From Pseudorasbora parva (taxonomy: Eukaryota; Chordata; Actinopteri; Cypriniformes; Gobionidae): DNA of 64,000 nucleotides. The notes below the pieces were generated by a model. It saw only the letters and a list, made by a program, of their open reading frames with translations, did no database searches and had not been told where the DNA came from. Numbering within the stretch: the stretch's first letter is position 1; the number at the start of each line of letters is the position of its first letter. A program made the translations under genes and the position numbers. The stretch covers positions 2,203,464-2,267,463 of the forward strand of contig NC_090185.1 in the NCBI RefSeq assembly GCF_024679245.1, in the 5' to 3' direction. Below, piece by piece: positions 1 through 12,200 of this stretch.

Positions 1-1021
1 ATTTCCTAACTGTTCAGACAGGAAGGGCAGGAGTAAACATGACATTTATTATGGGTTTATGTTAGCATTGTTTTAAGTTTACTTAAATTAAAAACTGCTA
101 TATTTTTGAAGCCTAATAATAAATGTAAAAAATAAATAAAAATCAGTAGCTGTATTAATATCAGTAATACTGGCCTTCATTCATAAAAAGATGCCATTTA
201 AACAAGTATTCAAAATATACTGTCTTTATGTTGTTTCTACATTAATTGGATTAACTTTGAAATTATTATATTAAAAAATATATTAAAAACGTACAAAACA
301 TTTATTTTTTATTGCGATTAATCACAGAAAAAATGTGTGATTAATCTGGTTAAAGTTTTAAATCGATTGACAGCACTAGTTTTTAGTATTTTGTTAAATT
401 CAACAACTTATCACAGTTATAGAAATGTAATATTTGGCTCAGGTTTTGTTGTTGGGGAAAAAAAAACACTAAATAATTTAATTGCTGAATTACCAATTAT
501 TAATGTAAATCAAATGTGTATGCAGTAATGCTTCTCCTTAACATCCTTTGTGAATGTTGAGATGTATCTTACTGTGTCTGAATGATAACTTATACAGATT
601 TCCTCCTGCTGTCGATTCTAAATCTTTTTTGTGTGTTATATATGTCAAAATCTGTGTAAATAATAGAAAGGTCGCTGATTAACACTTGCAATTCAGTGTC
701 ATGATGCTTTTAAAAAATATTCTGAAGGCAGTAAAAAAGGTATTAAAAAGTAGTAAATTTAACTGAAGGATTGCTGTATATACCCTGATGACGTGCCCTG
801 GTGTTGCATTATGGGCCACGGGGGCAGTTTTATCCCCATAGGAGCTTTCAAAGAGTCTTTTGTTAAAGAATCAAACCAATCGAGGAGAATCACAACATTA
901 CAAACTCTGATATGAAGCAAAAAAAAAGGCTGGCTCGTGTGGTCTGTAATTGTGCTCGTTTCTTGGTCCAGACGTGCTGGTATCCACTTTACAACCTAAA
1001 CGTGTGTGTGTGTGTTTGCAG
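1..1021 (+). other. Intronic sequence upstream of the first terminal exon
   Basis: AT-rich sequence with no credible exon; short open frames here have no recognisable domain. It ends in a TG-rich tract and a TTTGCAG splice acceptor just before 1022, so it is read as an intron of the gene whose last exon follows. Confidence 0.6.
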
Positions 1022-1252
1022 GTGGTCCCGGTGGTGGCGCGCATGATCAGCGAGATGTTTTCGGGCGATTGCACGCGCTCGTTCGACAGTGGGAGCGTCC
1101 GCCTGCAGATCTCCATCCCTGACATTAAAGACAACATCGTCACGCACCTGAAGCAGCTCTACCGGCTCCTGCAGACGCACCAGGGCCAGGAGAACTGGCC
1201 CCTGCCGCCCGGGGCCGGCCTCCACCTCACCCAGGCCCTGCAATCACAGTGA
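1022..1252 (+). CDS. Terminal coding exon of an unidentified gene
   Basis: A 76-codon open segment starts right after a TTTGCAG acceptor and ends in TGA at 1250-1252. It is GC-rich in an AT-rich surround, with third-position bias typical of fish exons. The encoded tail contains a probable amphipathic helix (roughly [20 protein letters not shown]) followed by a proline/glycine-rich end. I do not recognise the family. The exon starts at a codon boundary (phase 0). Upstream exons lie outside the window. A poly(A) signal follows 388 bp later, which supports a genuine last exon on the plus strand, just upstream of eps8l3. Confidence 0.65.
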   Translation: MVPVVARMISEMFSGDCTRSFDSGSVRLQISIPDIKDNIVTHLKQLYRLLQTHQGQENWPLPPGAGLHLTQALQSQ

Positions 1253-1662
1253 CCCGGCCATGTTTTTAACCAGAAATACTTGAGACGCTCCAGACACTCG
1301 TTGCCACTGCTCATCTGAGGGTTTTAGTGTGTGGATGTCGCCGGGGGTCAAAGTCTAACGTGTGTGTGTGTGTGTGTTAATGATCAGCCACACTGAACGT
1401 CCGCCCAGATGCGAGGCTCTTTTATCAGCGGGAACGAACGTCTGATGCGCATATATAATGAGCTTTTAATTACCACGTTAATGTGTTTTTACTGCAGATG
1501 TATGTTACGCGTGTAATCAAACTGTCCGCTTTGTGGTTTTTCGCACTTTTGGGGTTAAATATCTCGTTTTTTTTAACCGTACTATGTGTTTGACATCCTG
1601 TCATGTAGATTTGTGTAATTATGTTACTTGGATTTATCAAATAAAATGAAATGAGTGAGTTG
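1253..1662 (+). other. 3' UTR with AATAAA poly(A) signal
   Basis: Non-coding sequence follows the TGA. AATAAA lies at 1640-1645, so cleavage is expected around 1655-1665. A short TG run lies near 1361-1377. Confidence 0.6.
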
Positions 1663-1922
1663 AGTTGAGTTTTTGTGTTTTCATGTGGATGTCGGTTCGC
1701 TGATGTGAAGATGTTAATGTGATGAGGTTAGGGTTTGTTCAGGTGTGTAGGTGAGGCTGGGTTTCTCCACCCATCTGAGCTCCTTTAAGACGCAGCAGAG
1801 CCGAGACTTTGTCAGACTTTGGACCCCGTGTCCAACGGGAGTTTTCCTGTTCCTCCATCTGAGCGAGTGTAGTATGATCTAACGCACAGGAACCGGAGAA
1901 ACCACAGAAGATCTCGACACAG
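1663..1922 (+). promoter_or_regulatory. eps8l3: eps8l3 promoter and untranslated first exon
   Basis: A good donor (CACAG then GTGAGAG) at 1923 ends a G/C-richer segment that carries no start codon used by the gene. A weak TATA-like TTTAAG lies near 1784-1789. The first exon therefore probably spans roughly 1800-1922. The promoter must fit into only about 100-150 bp after the previous gene's poly(A) site. The exact transcription start cannot be seen from sequence. Confidence 0.45.
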
Positions 1923-3098
1923 GTGAGAGAGCTCAAACAACACTACATCTGATCTCTGCTCAGGACGTGTTTCTTCTTCGTTAGATTTGAAATGTATTTA
2001 TTAAGAGGAAAGCCCTTGAGATATATCTAGTTTTCGAGGGGATCTCTTTGCCTATTTTCATTAGATGACTTTTTAAGTAGGTGGACATGAACGAATGATC
2101 TCAGGTGTGTCTTCAGGAGTTTTTTAGATCTTCTCAAAGAGCTCCAACAGCCACTAATATTCATCAAATGATCCGGATCATGGCGTGTTTGTGTTGAATC
2201 TCTGAGGTTTGTCGGGTGCTAGGGAGTTAAATCACATTCCTGACGCTCCTCGCAGCAGATTACAGACGTTTATGATTAAAGAGATCATAAACCTGTGCAG
2301 ACGATTGGCTGAACTTTAACACGGGCTATAGTTTGCTTTAACTGAACGCTAATGTACCATATAACTGTACCTAAGTTTTTGGGAAATACCATGGTATTTT
2401 TGACTTTACGATGAACACAAGTACCATGATTTTACCATAATTTGTTGAAAAACCATGATATTCATGGTATACGAAAAAAATGGCACCAAAACGTATCTTG
2501 TAATTTGAAAATTCAATATACCACGTTACTACCACAAAACATACATTGAAAAAAACATTCTTTACTGTACATACAGAACCATGTATATACTGTAGTATGT
2601 AAATATACAATGCTATTCAATGGGATTTCAAACCATACCACAGTGCTTTAATAAGAGATATGGTATTCTTGTATCTTACAGCACCTTACTAAAGCACTTG
2701 TATCGTTGCATTGAATGACTATTAGCTGTGAGAAGACCGTGTCAGTCAATGTACTGGACAAAACAATGACCATTAATGTAAAGAAATGAAGTTGCTAATC
2801 ATATTTTTTCTAACAAACATTTTAAAAATAAGCCCCAAAAAGACGCAACCTGTGCCTCGAGATTTTTTAATAAAAAAGAAAGCAAACGCGTGTATTGGAT
2901 CTGTGCATTCACTCTTAAAGTGACAGTACCCTAATATTCCTGCTGCCCTATGTTTAATATGTTAATCAAACAGCAAAAGACACCCACTGCTCTCTTCTGA
3001 ATTTTACTTTAATAATGATTACAGTGCAGCGTTATTTTATTTTTGATGTAATCTCCATGGCCGGTAAAGTGGCAATTTGCAGGTGTGGCTAAAAGTTA

Positions 3099-3140
<42 letters not shown>

Positions 3141-3256
3141 TTATGTATCAAAATGCCCTGGTGTTACGAGTTGAATCCATTGCAATAGCGCGGTAAGGTC
3201 ACAGTACGTTTGTTTGCCACTGTTGCTGTGATGTAGTGCTGATTGACTGTGTCCAG
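1923..3256 (+). other. eps8l3: eps8l3 intron 1
   Basis: No gene seen. It holds an AT-rich stretch with repeated ACCATG/CATGGT motifs (about 2350-2650). A fragment at about 2915-3030 resembles 43570-43680 (shared AAAGTGACAGT/AAAGGGACAGT start and shared CAAAAGACA text). A TG/TATG microsatellite lies at 3101-3140. The acceptor GTCCAG ends at 3256. Confidence 0.5.
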
Positions 3257-3267
3257 GTGCTGTAGTC

Positions 3268-6200
3268 ATGCTGCGGGGTTCGAGTCCGTTCGGCTGGTCC
3301 AACGGTTACCCAGATTCGCTGCGGTCCAGGTGAGGCTCGGATCTGATTCATGTGTAATATCACACACCAAATGTGTGTTTAAATGTGATTTCCTGCAGTG
3401 TGACGGCGACGGATGAGGCGTCCTCTGAGCTGTCGGGCTTATCCAGACCCAGCGCTAAATCAATATACAGTGAGTACTGGTCATATGACGTCACGTGTTG
3501 ATCATTAACACGCTAATCTGAGGATGGTCATTGAACATTTACCTAACTGTGTGCTATTTATAGACGTGTTTATGATTGGATACTGGATGCTGATTTGCCT
3601 ATCAGCTGAATTAGAAATATTTGTTACAAAAATAGGATTAGTGAAGCCCATAAAGCTGACATCATCAAAGAAAACAAACAAACATATATATACATATACA
3701 TACATACATACAGTGAGGGAAAAAAGTATTTGAACACCCTGCTATTTTGCAAGTTCTCCCACTTCCCAAGTTCTCCCAAGTTCTCCCACAGGGCCCTGAA
3801 ATTGTCATCGTTGGTGCAGAAAATCCAGAAATCATGTTTAAAAAAATATATATTTTATTTCATTTGTATGATACAGCTGCAAATAAGTATTTGAACACCT
3901 GAGAAAATCAATTTTAATATTTGGTATAGTAGCCTTTGTTTGCAATTCCAGAGGTCAAACGTTTCCTGTAGTTTTTCACCAGGTTTGCACACACTGCAGG
4001 AGGGATTTTGGCCCACTCCTCCACACAGATCTTCTCTAGATCAGTCAGGTTTCTGGCTTGTCACTGAGAAACGCGGAGTTTGAGCTCCGTCCAAAGATTC
4101 TCTATTGGGTTTAGGTCTGGAGACTGGCTAGGCCACGCCAGAACCTTGATATCCTTCTTATAGAGCCACTCCTTGGTTTTCCTGGCTGTGTGCTTCGGGT
4201 CATTGTCATGTTAGAAGACCCAGCCTCGACCCATCTTCAGTGCTCTTACTGAGGGAAGGAGGTTGTTCCCCAAAATAGTAGGGATGGTGTTCTTGGGATG
4301 GTACTCATCATTTTTCTTCCTCCAAACACTTTTAGTGGAATTATGACCAACAAGTTCTGTTTTGGTCTCATCTGACCACATGACTTTCTCTCATGACTCC
4401 TCTGGATCATCCAAATGGTCATTGGCAAACTTAAGACGGGCCTGGACGTGCTGGTTTAAGCAGGGGAACCTTCTTTGCCATGCATTATTTCAAACAATGA
4501 CGTCTTAGTGTATTACCAGCAGTACCCTTGGAAATGGTGGTCCCAGCTCCTTTCAGGTCATTGACCAGCTCCTCCCGTGAAGTTCTGGGCTGATTTCTGA
4601 CATTTTTTAGGATTATTGAGACCCCACGAGGTGGGATCTTGCATGGAGCCCCAGTCTGAGGGAGATTGACAGTCATGTTTAGCTTCCATTTGTTAGAGGC
4701 CCAGTTATGGCTGGTCCTTGTTTGTTTTTGTGTTTTGTTTGCAGGTGTGCTGCTGAGTGGGGGGTGTGGCTGTTCCACCTGAAGCTCATTGGAGGCACAT
4801 AAGAACGACTGATGTAGGATTGGAGAGGGGAACGTCGGGGGGTCTGCGCTTGGCTGCCGTTTTGTTATTTCATTTGTTCTTATGTTGTTTATTTAAATAA
4901 ATTATTCTTTCTTTTTACGACTTCGCTGGTCCATGTTGCCTCCCGTTCATGTCGCAATTGTGAGCTGGTTGTGACATATGGGGGCTCGTCCGGGATCGGC
5001 TCAATCCGTAAGTTAATGCGGCTCACAGGTTGGTTTGCTCCCCGGTTAGGTGGTAGATTGTTTTTTGTTTGTCGTGAATTCCTGGGTTGAGTGCACGGCC
5101 GTGGTTGCGGGTCTGGACCGATAGTTCAGCTCTGCGCCAGCGGTATTAGTGCTTAAAGAGGCTCGACTCTTGGGAAGTCACAGAAGAGTTAGGGTTGAGT
5201 TAGTTAGTGTTTTTTTTGGGGGGGAATTAGTTAGGGGGAGAGGTTATTGTGAGCCGGGTTGCTTATCATGTTTTGATGTTCGTTGATTACACGTTATTTG
5301 TCAGTGGCTGCGCTGTTCTGTGATTTAGATATGGCATCGTTAGAAGAATTTGTGCGTGTCCCTTCAGAAGAGAAATTAAATTTATGTTCGAAACAGCAAT
5401 TGTGGGGGATTGTAGAGCGCTATAAACTGGTGGGGATCGATAACACTTACGAAAAGATGAATTGCGAACGTTGGTTAAGAATAAATTAATTGATTGTGGT
5501 GTGCTAACTGGCGTGCGAGAGATAGTGGGTGGATCTGACTTGAGTGGTTTATCATTTGAACAGCGAAAAGAAATATTGTCGCTGCAGCAGGCGCACGAAA
5601 AAGAAATGTTTCAGCAGGGTACAGAACGTGAGCGAGAATTGAAAGAAAAGGAAATTGAATTGGCGAAAATTAGGGCTGATGAGTTGGTAAAAAAGCATGA
5701 TATTGAGTGTGCAAAACTTAAACAGGAAAGCAGATTAGAATCAGATCGGCAGGCACAAACTTATCAGTTACAAATCGAACGTTTAAAACTCGTGGCTGAT
5801 GGAAAAATAGCAGGGGATGGTGTTAGTAAACGTGATCATTCGGGAGACTTGATAAGTAATTTGAAGTTACTACCGAAATTTAATGAAAGAGACCCTGAGG
5901 TGTTTTTTTCATTATTTGAGAGTGTGGCCGATGAACGAAATTGGCCAAGTACGGATCGAACAATTATGCTGCAGTCAGTATTGTTTGGAAGAGCTCAGGA
6001 AGCGTATACGGCGTTGTCAATGGAGGATCGTAAGGATTATGTAAAAGTTAAAGCTGCAGTTTTGAAAGCTTTTGAATTAGTCCCTGAGGCGTATCGATTG
6101 CGTTTTCGCACTTGGAAAAAAAGTGAGCGGCAGACGCATGTTGAAGTTCTTCGTGAGTTAACAACTCATTTTGATCGTTGGTGCGCTACTTCTAGTATCG

Positions 6201-9200
6201 ATACATTTGAGGGTCTGCGGGAGTTGATTCTCACTGAACAGCTTAAGTATATAATTCCTGAGAATATTGCTACCTATATTAATGAGAACAAACCTAAGAC
6301 TGCTGGGCAGGCTGCAGTGTTAGCCGATGATTTCGTTTTGACGCATAGAAGTATGGGCGACTATCGAGTGAATAGAGGCAGGAATTATAGTGATAGTTAT
6401 TCCAAGCCAAAATTTCAAAAAAATGATTTTTCATTAAGTATGGATAAAATGCCTAGGGGAACCCCAAAAGTTATTTCTGATTCCATGTGCCGCTACTGTT
6501 TTGAGGAAGGGCATTGGAAAAAGGAATGTCCGGTTCTAAAAAACAAACAATTTCGTGGAAGAGGATCGACAAGATCACAAAAAGTTTTCTCGCCGGTATT
6601 ATTGACTGGTTGTGTTCGTTCCGAGCTTTGTTCTGCGGAGGAACCGATTCGTGTTATCCAGCAGGGTGAGCGACGTAGGCCTAACGGGTTAGATCCGAGT
6701 TATGCTCCGTTTGTAACGAATGGGGTTGTTTCATTGCCAGGAGGGACTGAAAATATACCTGTGAGAATTTTGCGAGATACAGGGGCTATGGAATCATTTA
6801 TTTTAGAGTCTGCTTTGCCTTTTTCATCAGTTTCGAGTTTGGGAAAAAGTGTACTGGTTCAAGGGATAGCACTGACAAGCATGTCAGTTCCGTTGCATAA
6901 AGTTCTGTTGCAATCGGAATTAGTAAATGGTGAAGTGATTATGGGTATTCGGCCGTCACTGCCGGTGAAAGGAGTGGATCTGATTTTGGGTAATAATCTG
7001 GCCGGTGAGCGCGTGTGGCCGGATGTAGTTCCGTTACCCATTGTCGCTCTGCTACCTGTCAGTTCGGGTGACGTTGCTGCTGAGGAATTCCCAGAGGTGT
7101 TTCCGTCATGTGCTATTACTCGTTCTAAAGCGAAAGCGACTAATGATCCTATTCAGGGAGATTTTGAGCAAGTTCCCTTGCAAAAGTCTGGTAATTATGC
7201 TGTTCCTGGTTTTTCTCTTCTTCCAGCTTCTTTTTCCCGTGCTGAATTGATGGGTGCGCAGCGGGGGGACGCTTCGTTGTCTAGGTTGTTCGAGATGGTG
7301 TTATCCCCGGATGAAGTGCAGAGTGCGGCAACTGGGTATTTTGTGCAGGATGGTATTCTTTTGCGGAAATGGATGTCGCAGAGTGAAGACGAGGGTGGTG
7401 AGTCGGTAGTGCAGATTGTAATGCCCACTACATTAAGAGAGGTAGTGCTCAGTGTAGCTCATGGTCCCATGGCGGGGCATTTGGGTGTAAAAAAAACTTA
7501 TGACCGAATTTTGAGGCACTTTTATTGGCCGTTGCTAAAGAAGGATGTCTCTAAATTTATTAAAACGTGTCATGTGTGCCAGATGACGGGGAAGCCGAAT
7601 CAGTCTCTTAAACCGGCTCCGTTATGTCCCATACCAGCTGTTGGGCAACCATTTGAGCATCTTTTGATTGACTGCGTGGGTCCGTTGCCTCCCGCAAAAT
7701 CGGGAAATACATTTTTATTGACGGTCATGTGTCGAACTACTCGATATCCTGCCGCTTTTCCGTTGCGTAAAATTACTACGAAAGCTGTAGTTAAAGCTCT
7801 CTCTCAATTTATTGCCATATTTGGTATTCCGAAAATTATTCAAAGTGACCGAGGATCAAATTTTACCTCCAAAATGTTTGCAGAGATTTTGAAGCAGTTA
7901 GGGGTGCAACATCAACAGTCAAGCGCTTACCATCCACAAAGCCAAGGCGCGCTGGAGCGTTTTCACCAGACGCTTAAAGCTCTGTTGCGCGCTTATTGTA
8001 CCGAGTTAGGTCGTGATTGGGAGGAAGGAGTGCCCTGGCTTCTTTTGGCAGCCAGAGAGGTAACACAGTCAAGTTTGGGCTTTAGCCCGAACGAATTGGT
8101 TTTTGGGCATAAGGTACGGGGGCCTTTGGCTGTTTTACGGGACAGTCTGAAGGAGGAAGTGCCTCCTATAAGCCTACTGGATTATGTGAATGGGTTTAGA
8201 AGGAGATTGTTTTTGGCTGGTCAAGTTGCGCAGAATAATTTGGAGAGAACCCAAAAGAAAATGAAACGATTATTTGATCGCGATTCTGAAATGCGAGAGT
8301 TTTCTCCGGGTGATCAGGTGCTGGTTTTGTTGCCATTACCTGGCTCTCCTTTTCGGGCGAAATTCTTGGGACCTTATACTGTTTCTCGTCGGGTGTCTGA
8401 GTTGAATTATTTGATTTCTACCCCTGATCGAAAGAAATCGGTGCAGTTTTGTCATGTCAATCTATTGAAGCCGTATTTCTTGCGTGATCATGCAGAGTCT
8501 AAAACCACTGCAGTATTAACCGTTTCTCAGGGTGACAGTTGTGCAAGAGAGATGGGGGAGGACGTTGAAGTCCCAGCAGACTGTGTCTTACAACCTAGGT
8601 TGACCAATTCTGCAACTTTGCTGAATTTGGATAAGTTGATGGCCCATTTGTCTAGTGCTCAGCAGAGGGAGTTAGGAAAAATAATACATGAGTTCCCAGT
8701 TTTGTTTGGAGATGCTCCATCACGCACCCATCTAATTGAACATGACGTGGATGTTGGCGATGCAGTACCAATTCGTCAACGTTTTTATAGGGGACCAATG
8801 GTGAAGCAACAGGCTTTAGAGGCTGAGGTCCAGTATTTATTAGATAATGGTTTAGCGACACCTTCTTGTTCTAGCTGGGCTTCTCCATGTTTACTTGTAA
8901 AAAAATCTGATAATTCTTACAGACTCTGCACAGATTACCGAAAGGTAAATAAGGTAACGAAGCCTGACGCTTTTCCCCTTCCACGAGTTGAGGACTGCGT
9001 GGACCGAGTAGGAACTGCAAAGTTCGTCAGCAAGTTCGATCTGCTAAAAGGATATTGGCAGGTGCCGTTGACACCTCGAGCACAAGAAATTACTGCCTTT
9101 GTTACATCTTCCGGGTTATACGCTTACTCCGTTATGAGTTTTGGACTTAGAAACGCACCGGCAACGTTTCAAAGACTGATGAATCGTGTTGTATCGGGAC

Positions 9201-12200
9201 TGAAGGGATGTGCAGTTTATTTAGATGACGTGATTGTTTATAGCGATACTTGGGAGCAGCATTTGGAGCGGATTCGCGCCTTGTTCTCTTGTTTGGCTGA
9301 TGCTCATCTTACTGTCAATTTAGCTAAATGTGAATTTGCAAAAGCAACCGTGGTCTACCTGGGAAGAGAGGTGGGACAGGGTAGTGTACGTCCGCTGCGA
9401 GAAAAAGTGCGTGCTGTTGAACAATTCCCTGTTCCTAATACGAAAAAAGAGTTGATGCGTTTTTTGGGTATGGCTGGATATTACCGTGGGTTTTGCCCAA
9501 ACTTTTCCGCTGTTGTTTGCCCATTAACCAATTTGCTGAAGGGTTCTGTAAAGTTTGTTTGGTCTCCAGGGTGTCAGCAAGCTTTTGAGCACGTGAAGCT
9601 GCTGTTATCATCTGCGCCCGTCTTGGCAGCGCCGCGGTTTGACACGCCTTTTAAAATACAGGTGGATGCGAGCCAGTATGGGGCAGGTGGTGTTCTCCTG
9701 CAAGTTGGGGTGGATGGGGTTGATCACCCGGTGAGCTATTTTTCGCGGAAGTTTAAATCTTATCAAGTAAACTACTCAGTGATTGAGAAGGAAGCCCTTG
9801 CTTTGATATGGGCACTCCAGTACTTCGATGTATATGTAGGAGGAGGAGCTCAAATTGTGATTTATTCAGATCACAATCCGTTAACTTTTTTACATTCGTT
9901 GCAGAGTCCAAGTCAGCGGTTGATGAGATGGATCCTGTTTTTGCAACCCTATAATGTACAAATTAAGCATATTCGGGGCGTGGACAATGTGTTTGCGGAC
10001 ACTTTGTCCCGTGCTCATTGCCCTGAGTAATGTGGGGGAGGAGTGGGTGAGTGAGTCTCCTGTGTGGTGTTGTTCTTGTGCCTTTTTCTTTCCTTCTCCT
10101 TAAAAGTGCTTCTAGGATCCGGATGGCTGGAGTGGGGGAGAGGAAGGGCAGGGGTAAGCTGAAGGGGATTGCTGTCATCTCACTGCTTGTTTTTGCCATA
10201 TAGAATGGTTATTTATGTGAGCAGTACTGACGTTTAGTGGTAATAATAAAAAAAAAAAAAAAAAAAAAAGGGTTTGGGGGTGAGAATTTGTTTTTTTTGA
10301 GGGGGGGATGTTAGAGGCCCAGTTATGGCTGGTCCTTGTTTGTTTTTGTGTTTTGTTTGCAGGTGTGCTGCTGAGTGGGGGGTGTGGCTGTTCCACCTGA
10401 AGCTCATTGGAGGCACATAAGAACGACTGATGTAGGATTGGAGAGGGGAACGTCGGGGGGTCTGCGCTTGGCTGCCGTTTTGTTATTTCATTTGTTCTTA
10501 TGTTGTTTATTTAAATAAATTATTCTTTCTTTTTACGACTTCGCTGGTCCATGTTGCCTCCCGTTCATGTCGCAATTGTGAGCTGGTTGTGACACATTTT
10601 TCTAGTGATTGCTCCAACAGTGGACCTTTTTTCACCAAGCTGCTTGGCAATTTCCCAGAAGCCCTTTCCACCCTTGTGGAGGTGTACAATTTTGTCTCTA
10701 AGAATGCATAATCGAATAAAATTCAGCGGGGTCAGGGGTCATCATGGGCACCCTGACTGGTCAGCGCCTATGCAGCTCCATACAAAACAAACTGAGATGC
10801 TCTGTGTATTCTGACACCTTTCTATCAGAACTAGCATTAACTTCTAGAGCAGTTTGATTTCCAGTAGCTCGTCTGTTTGATCGGACCACACGGGCCAGCC
10901 TTCGCTCCCCACGTGCATCAATGAGCCTTGGCCACCCATGACCCTGTGGCCGGTTCTCCACTGGTCCTTCCTTGGAGCACTTTTGACAGATACTGACCAC
11001 TGCAGACCGGGAACAGCCCACAAGAGCTGCAGTTTTGGAGATGCTCTGACCCAGTCGTCTAGCCATCACAATTTGACCCTTGTCAAACTCGTTCAAATCC
11101 TTATGCTTGCCCCTTTTTCCTGCTATTAACAACTTTGAGGACATTTTTTAAATGACTGTTATTGTTTTATAATGATTATATATTTTTGTCATTGGGAGTT
11201 TATGCTTTTGTATTTTCTGTAGATCAGAGGAAGGAATATGCAGAGTCCATTAACAGACAGATACATCAGTTCCAGCACCGAGTGGAGGTGAGGATCATCA
11301 TCATCATCATGATCATGTGACCACTCACTCACTCAGCCTCTTTCCTCAAACAGCATCTGTTCACCTGTGAGCTGGACGGGCGGCAGCTGTGTGACATGGA
11401 CGACTGTCTGGAGCGGCTGAAGTATCTGGATGCCACGGGCCGTGTGTGGGGTCAGGATGTGATCTTGGAGGTGCGGGATGGAGCTCTGCTGCTCTTGGAC
11501 ATCGAGACCAAAGTGAGTCTCAGTGGAAGCATGTAAGAAACCATTAAGGCGTTAAGGCGATCTCACTGGGTTTTCTGTTGATGTTTCAGGAGGTGTTGGA
11601 ATCGTGGCCACTGAGCAGCGTTCTGGATCTGAAGGCCGTCCTGGACGAGAGCGCGTATGACTCTCTCCTGACCGTCTCCATCCAGGACCGAGGCAGTCGT
11701 GCCGTCAGCGTCTTCCTCTTCCAAAGCGAGTTACTCAGGGTGAGTTCATGACTCTGTCTGGATGGTGTCTCAGCGTCTCTGATGACAAACGGCTGATTTC
11801 ATTTGTCATTCAGGCAGATTATCTGAAGAAAGAACTGCAGCGGCTTCTGCAGAACAAGAGGGATGATCACAGACAGAGTAATGTCAGGTTAGCTGAGGAA
11901 ATCCTGTCCAACCAATCCCTAATGACCTCCAAAATGTGGCGGTGACGTACATGTCATTTCACTCCGCAGTAAAGCTGGTGTAGGAAACGGCATCCAGAGA
12001 AACTCGCGAAGAGCTTCGCCTCCAGCCGAGCCGATTCATCAGAGACCTCCTCCAGAGCAGTGGGCCATTCCGGATTATGGTGAGAGAAGGCCAGAACTGT
12101 GTATTTTTTATTTGTTTTGATGCTTCGGCACCTGACTCGTCACACACCGTTTGTTGTAGACCCATGAATGAGGTGTCAAATCATGTGGCTTATTGAGGAG

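Larger units (their letters stand above)
4691..10594 (+). mobile_element. Full-length Gmr1-like Ty3/gypsy LTR retrotransposon
   Basis: Two 286-bp direct repeats (4691-4976 and 10309-10594) bound the element and read as identical. Each starts TGTTAG and ends GACA, and CATT is duplicated on both sides (4687-4690, 10595-10598). A tRNA-Pro-type primer-binding site lies just inside the 5' LTR, and a G-rich polypurine tract lies just before the 3' LTR. The coding order gag-protease-integrase-RT-RNase H is that of Gmr1-like elements; ordinary gypsy elements carry integrase last. It is inserted in a Tc1-like element within eps8l3 intron 3, in the same orientation as the gene. Confidence 0.93.
3711..10715 (-). 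mobile_element. Degenerate Tc1-like transposon split by a retrotransposon
   Basis: The left terminal repeat begins CAGTGAGGGAAAAAAGTATT at 3711 and is preceded by TA, the Tc1/mariner target. The body reads on the minus strand as transposase remnants (for example 4246-4428, containing [19 protein letters not shown]) with stops and frameshifts. The sequence stops at 4690 and resumes after the 3' LTR at 10599, continuing the same element to about 10715. The right terminal repeat is not evident, so the element is truncated where it meets the second Tc1-like fragment. Confidence 0.75.

Noticed and set aside
337..528. 63-codon open frame at the window start
   Set aside because: AT-rich, no domain, short enough to be chance.
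4979..10594. Endogenous gammaretrovirus, because the primer site is the tRNA-Pro type used by murine leukaemia virus
   Set aside because: The integrase lies before RT, there is no envelope gene, and the zinc knuckle and RT text are Ty3/gypsy (Gmr1) type.
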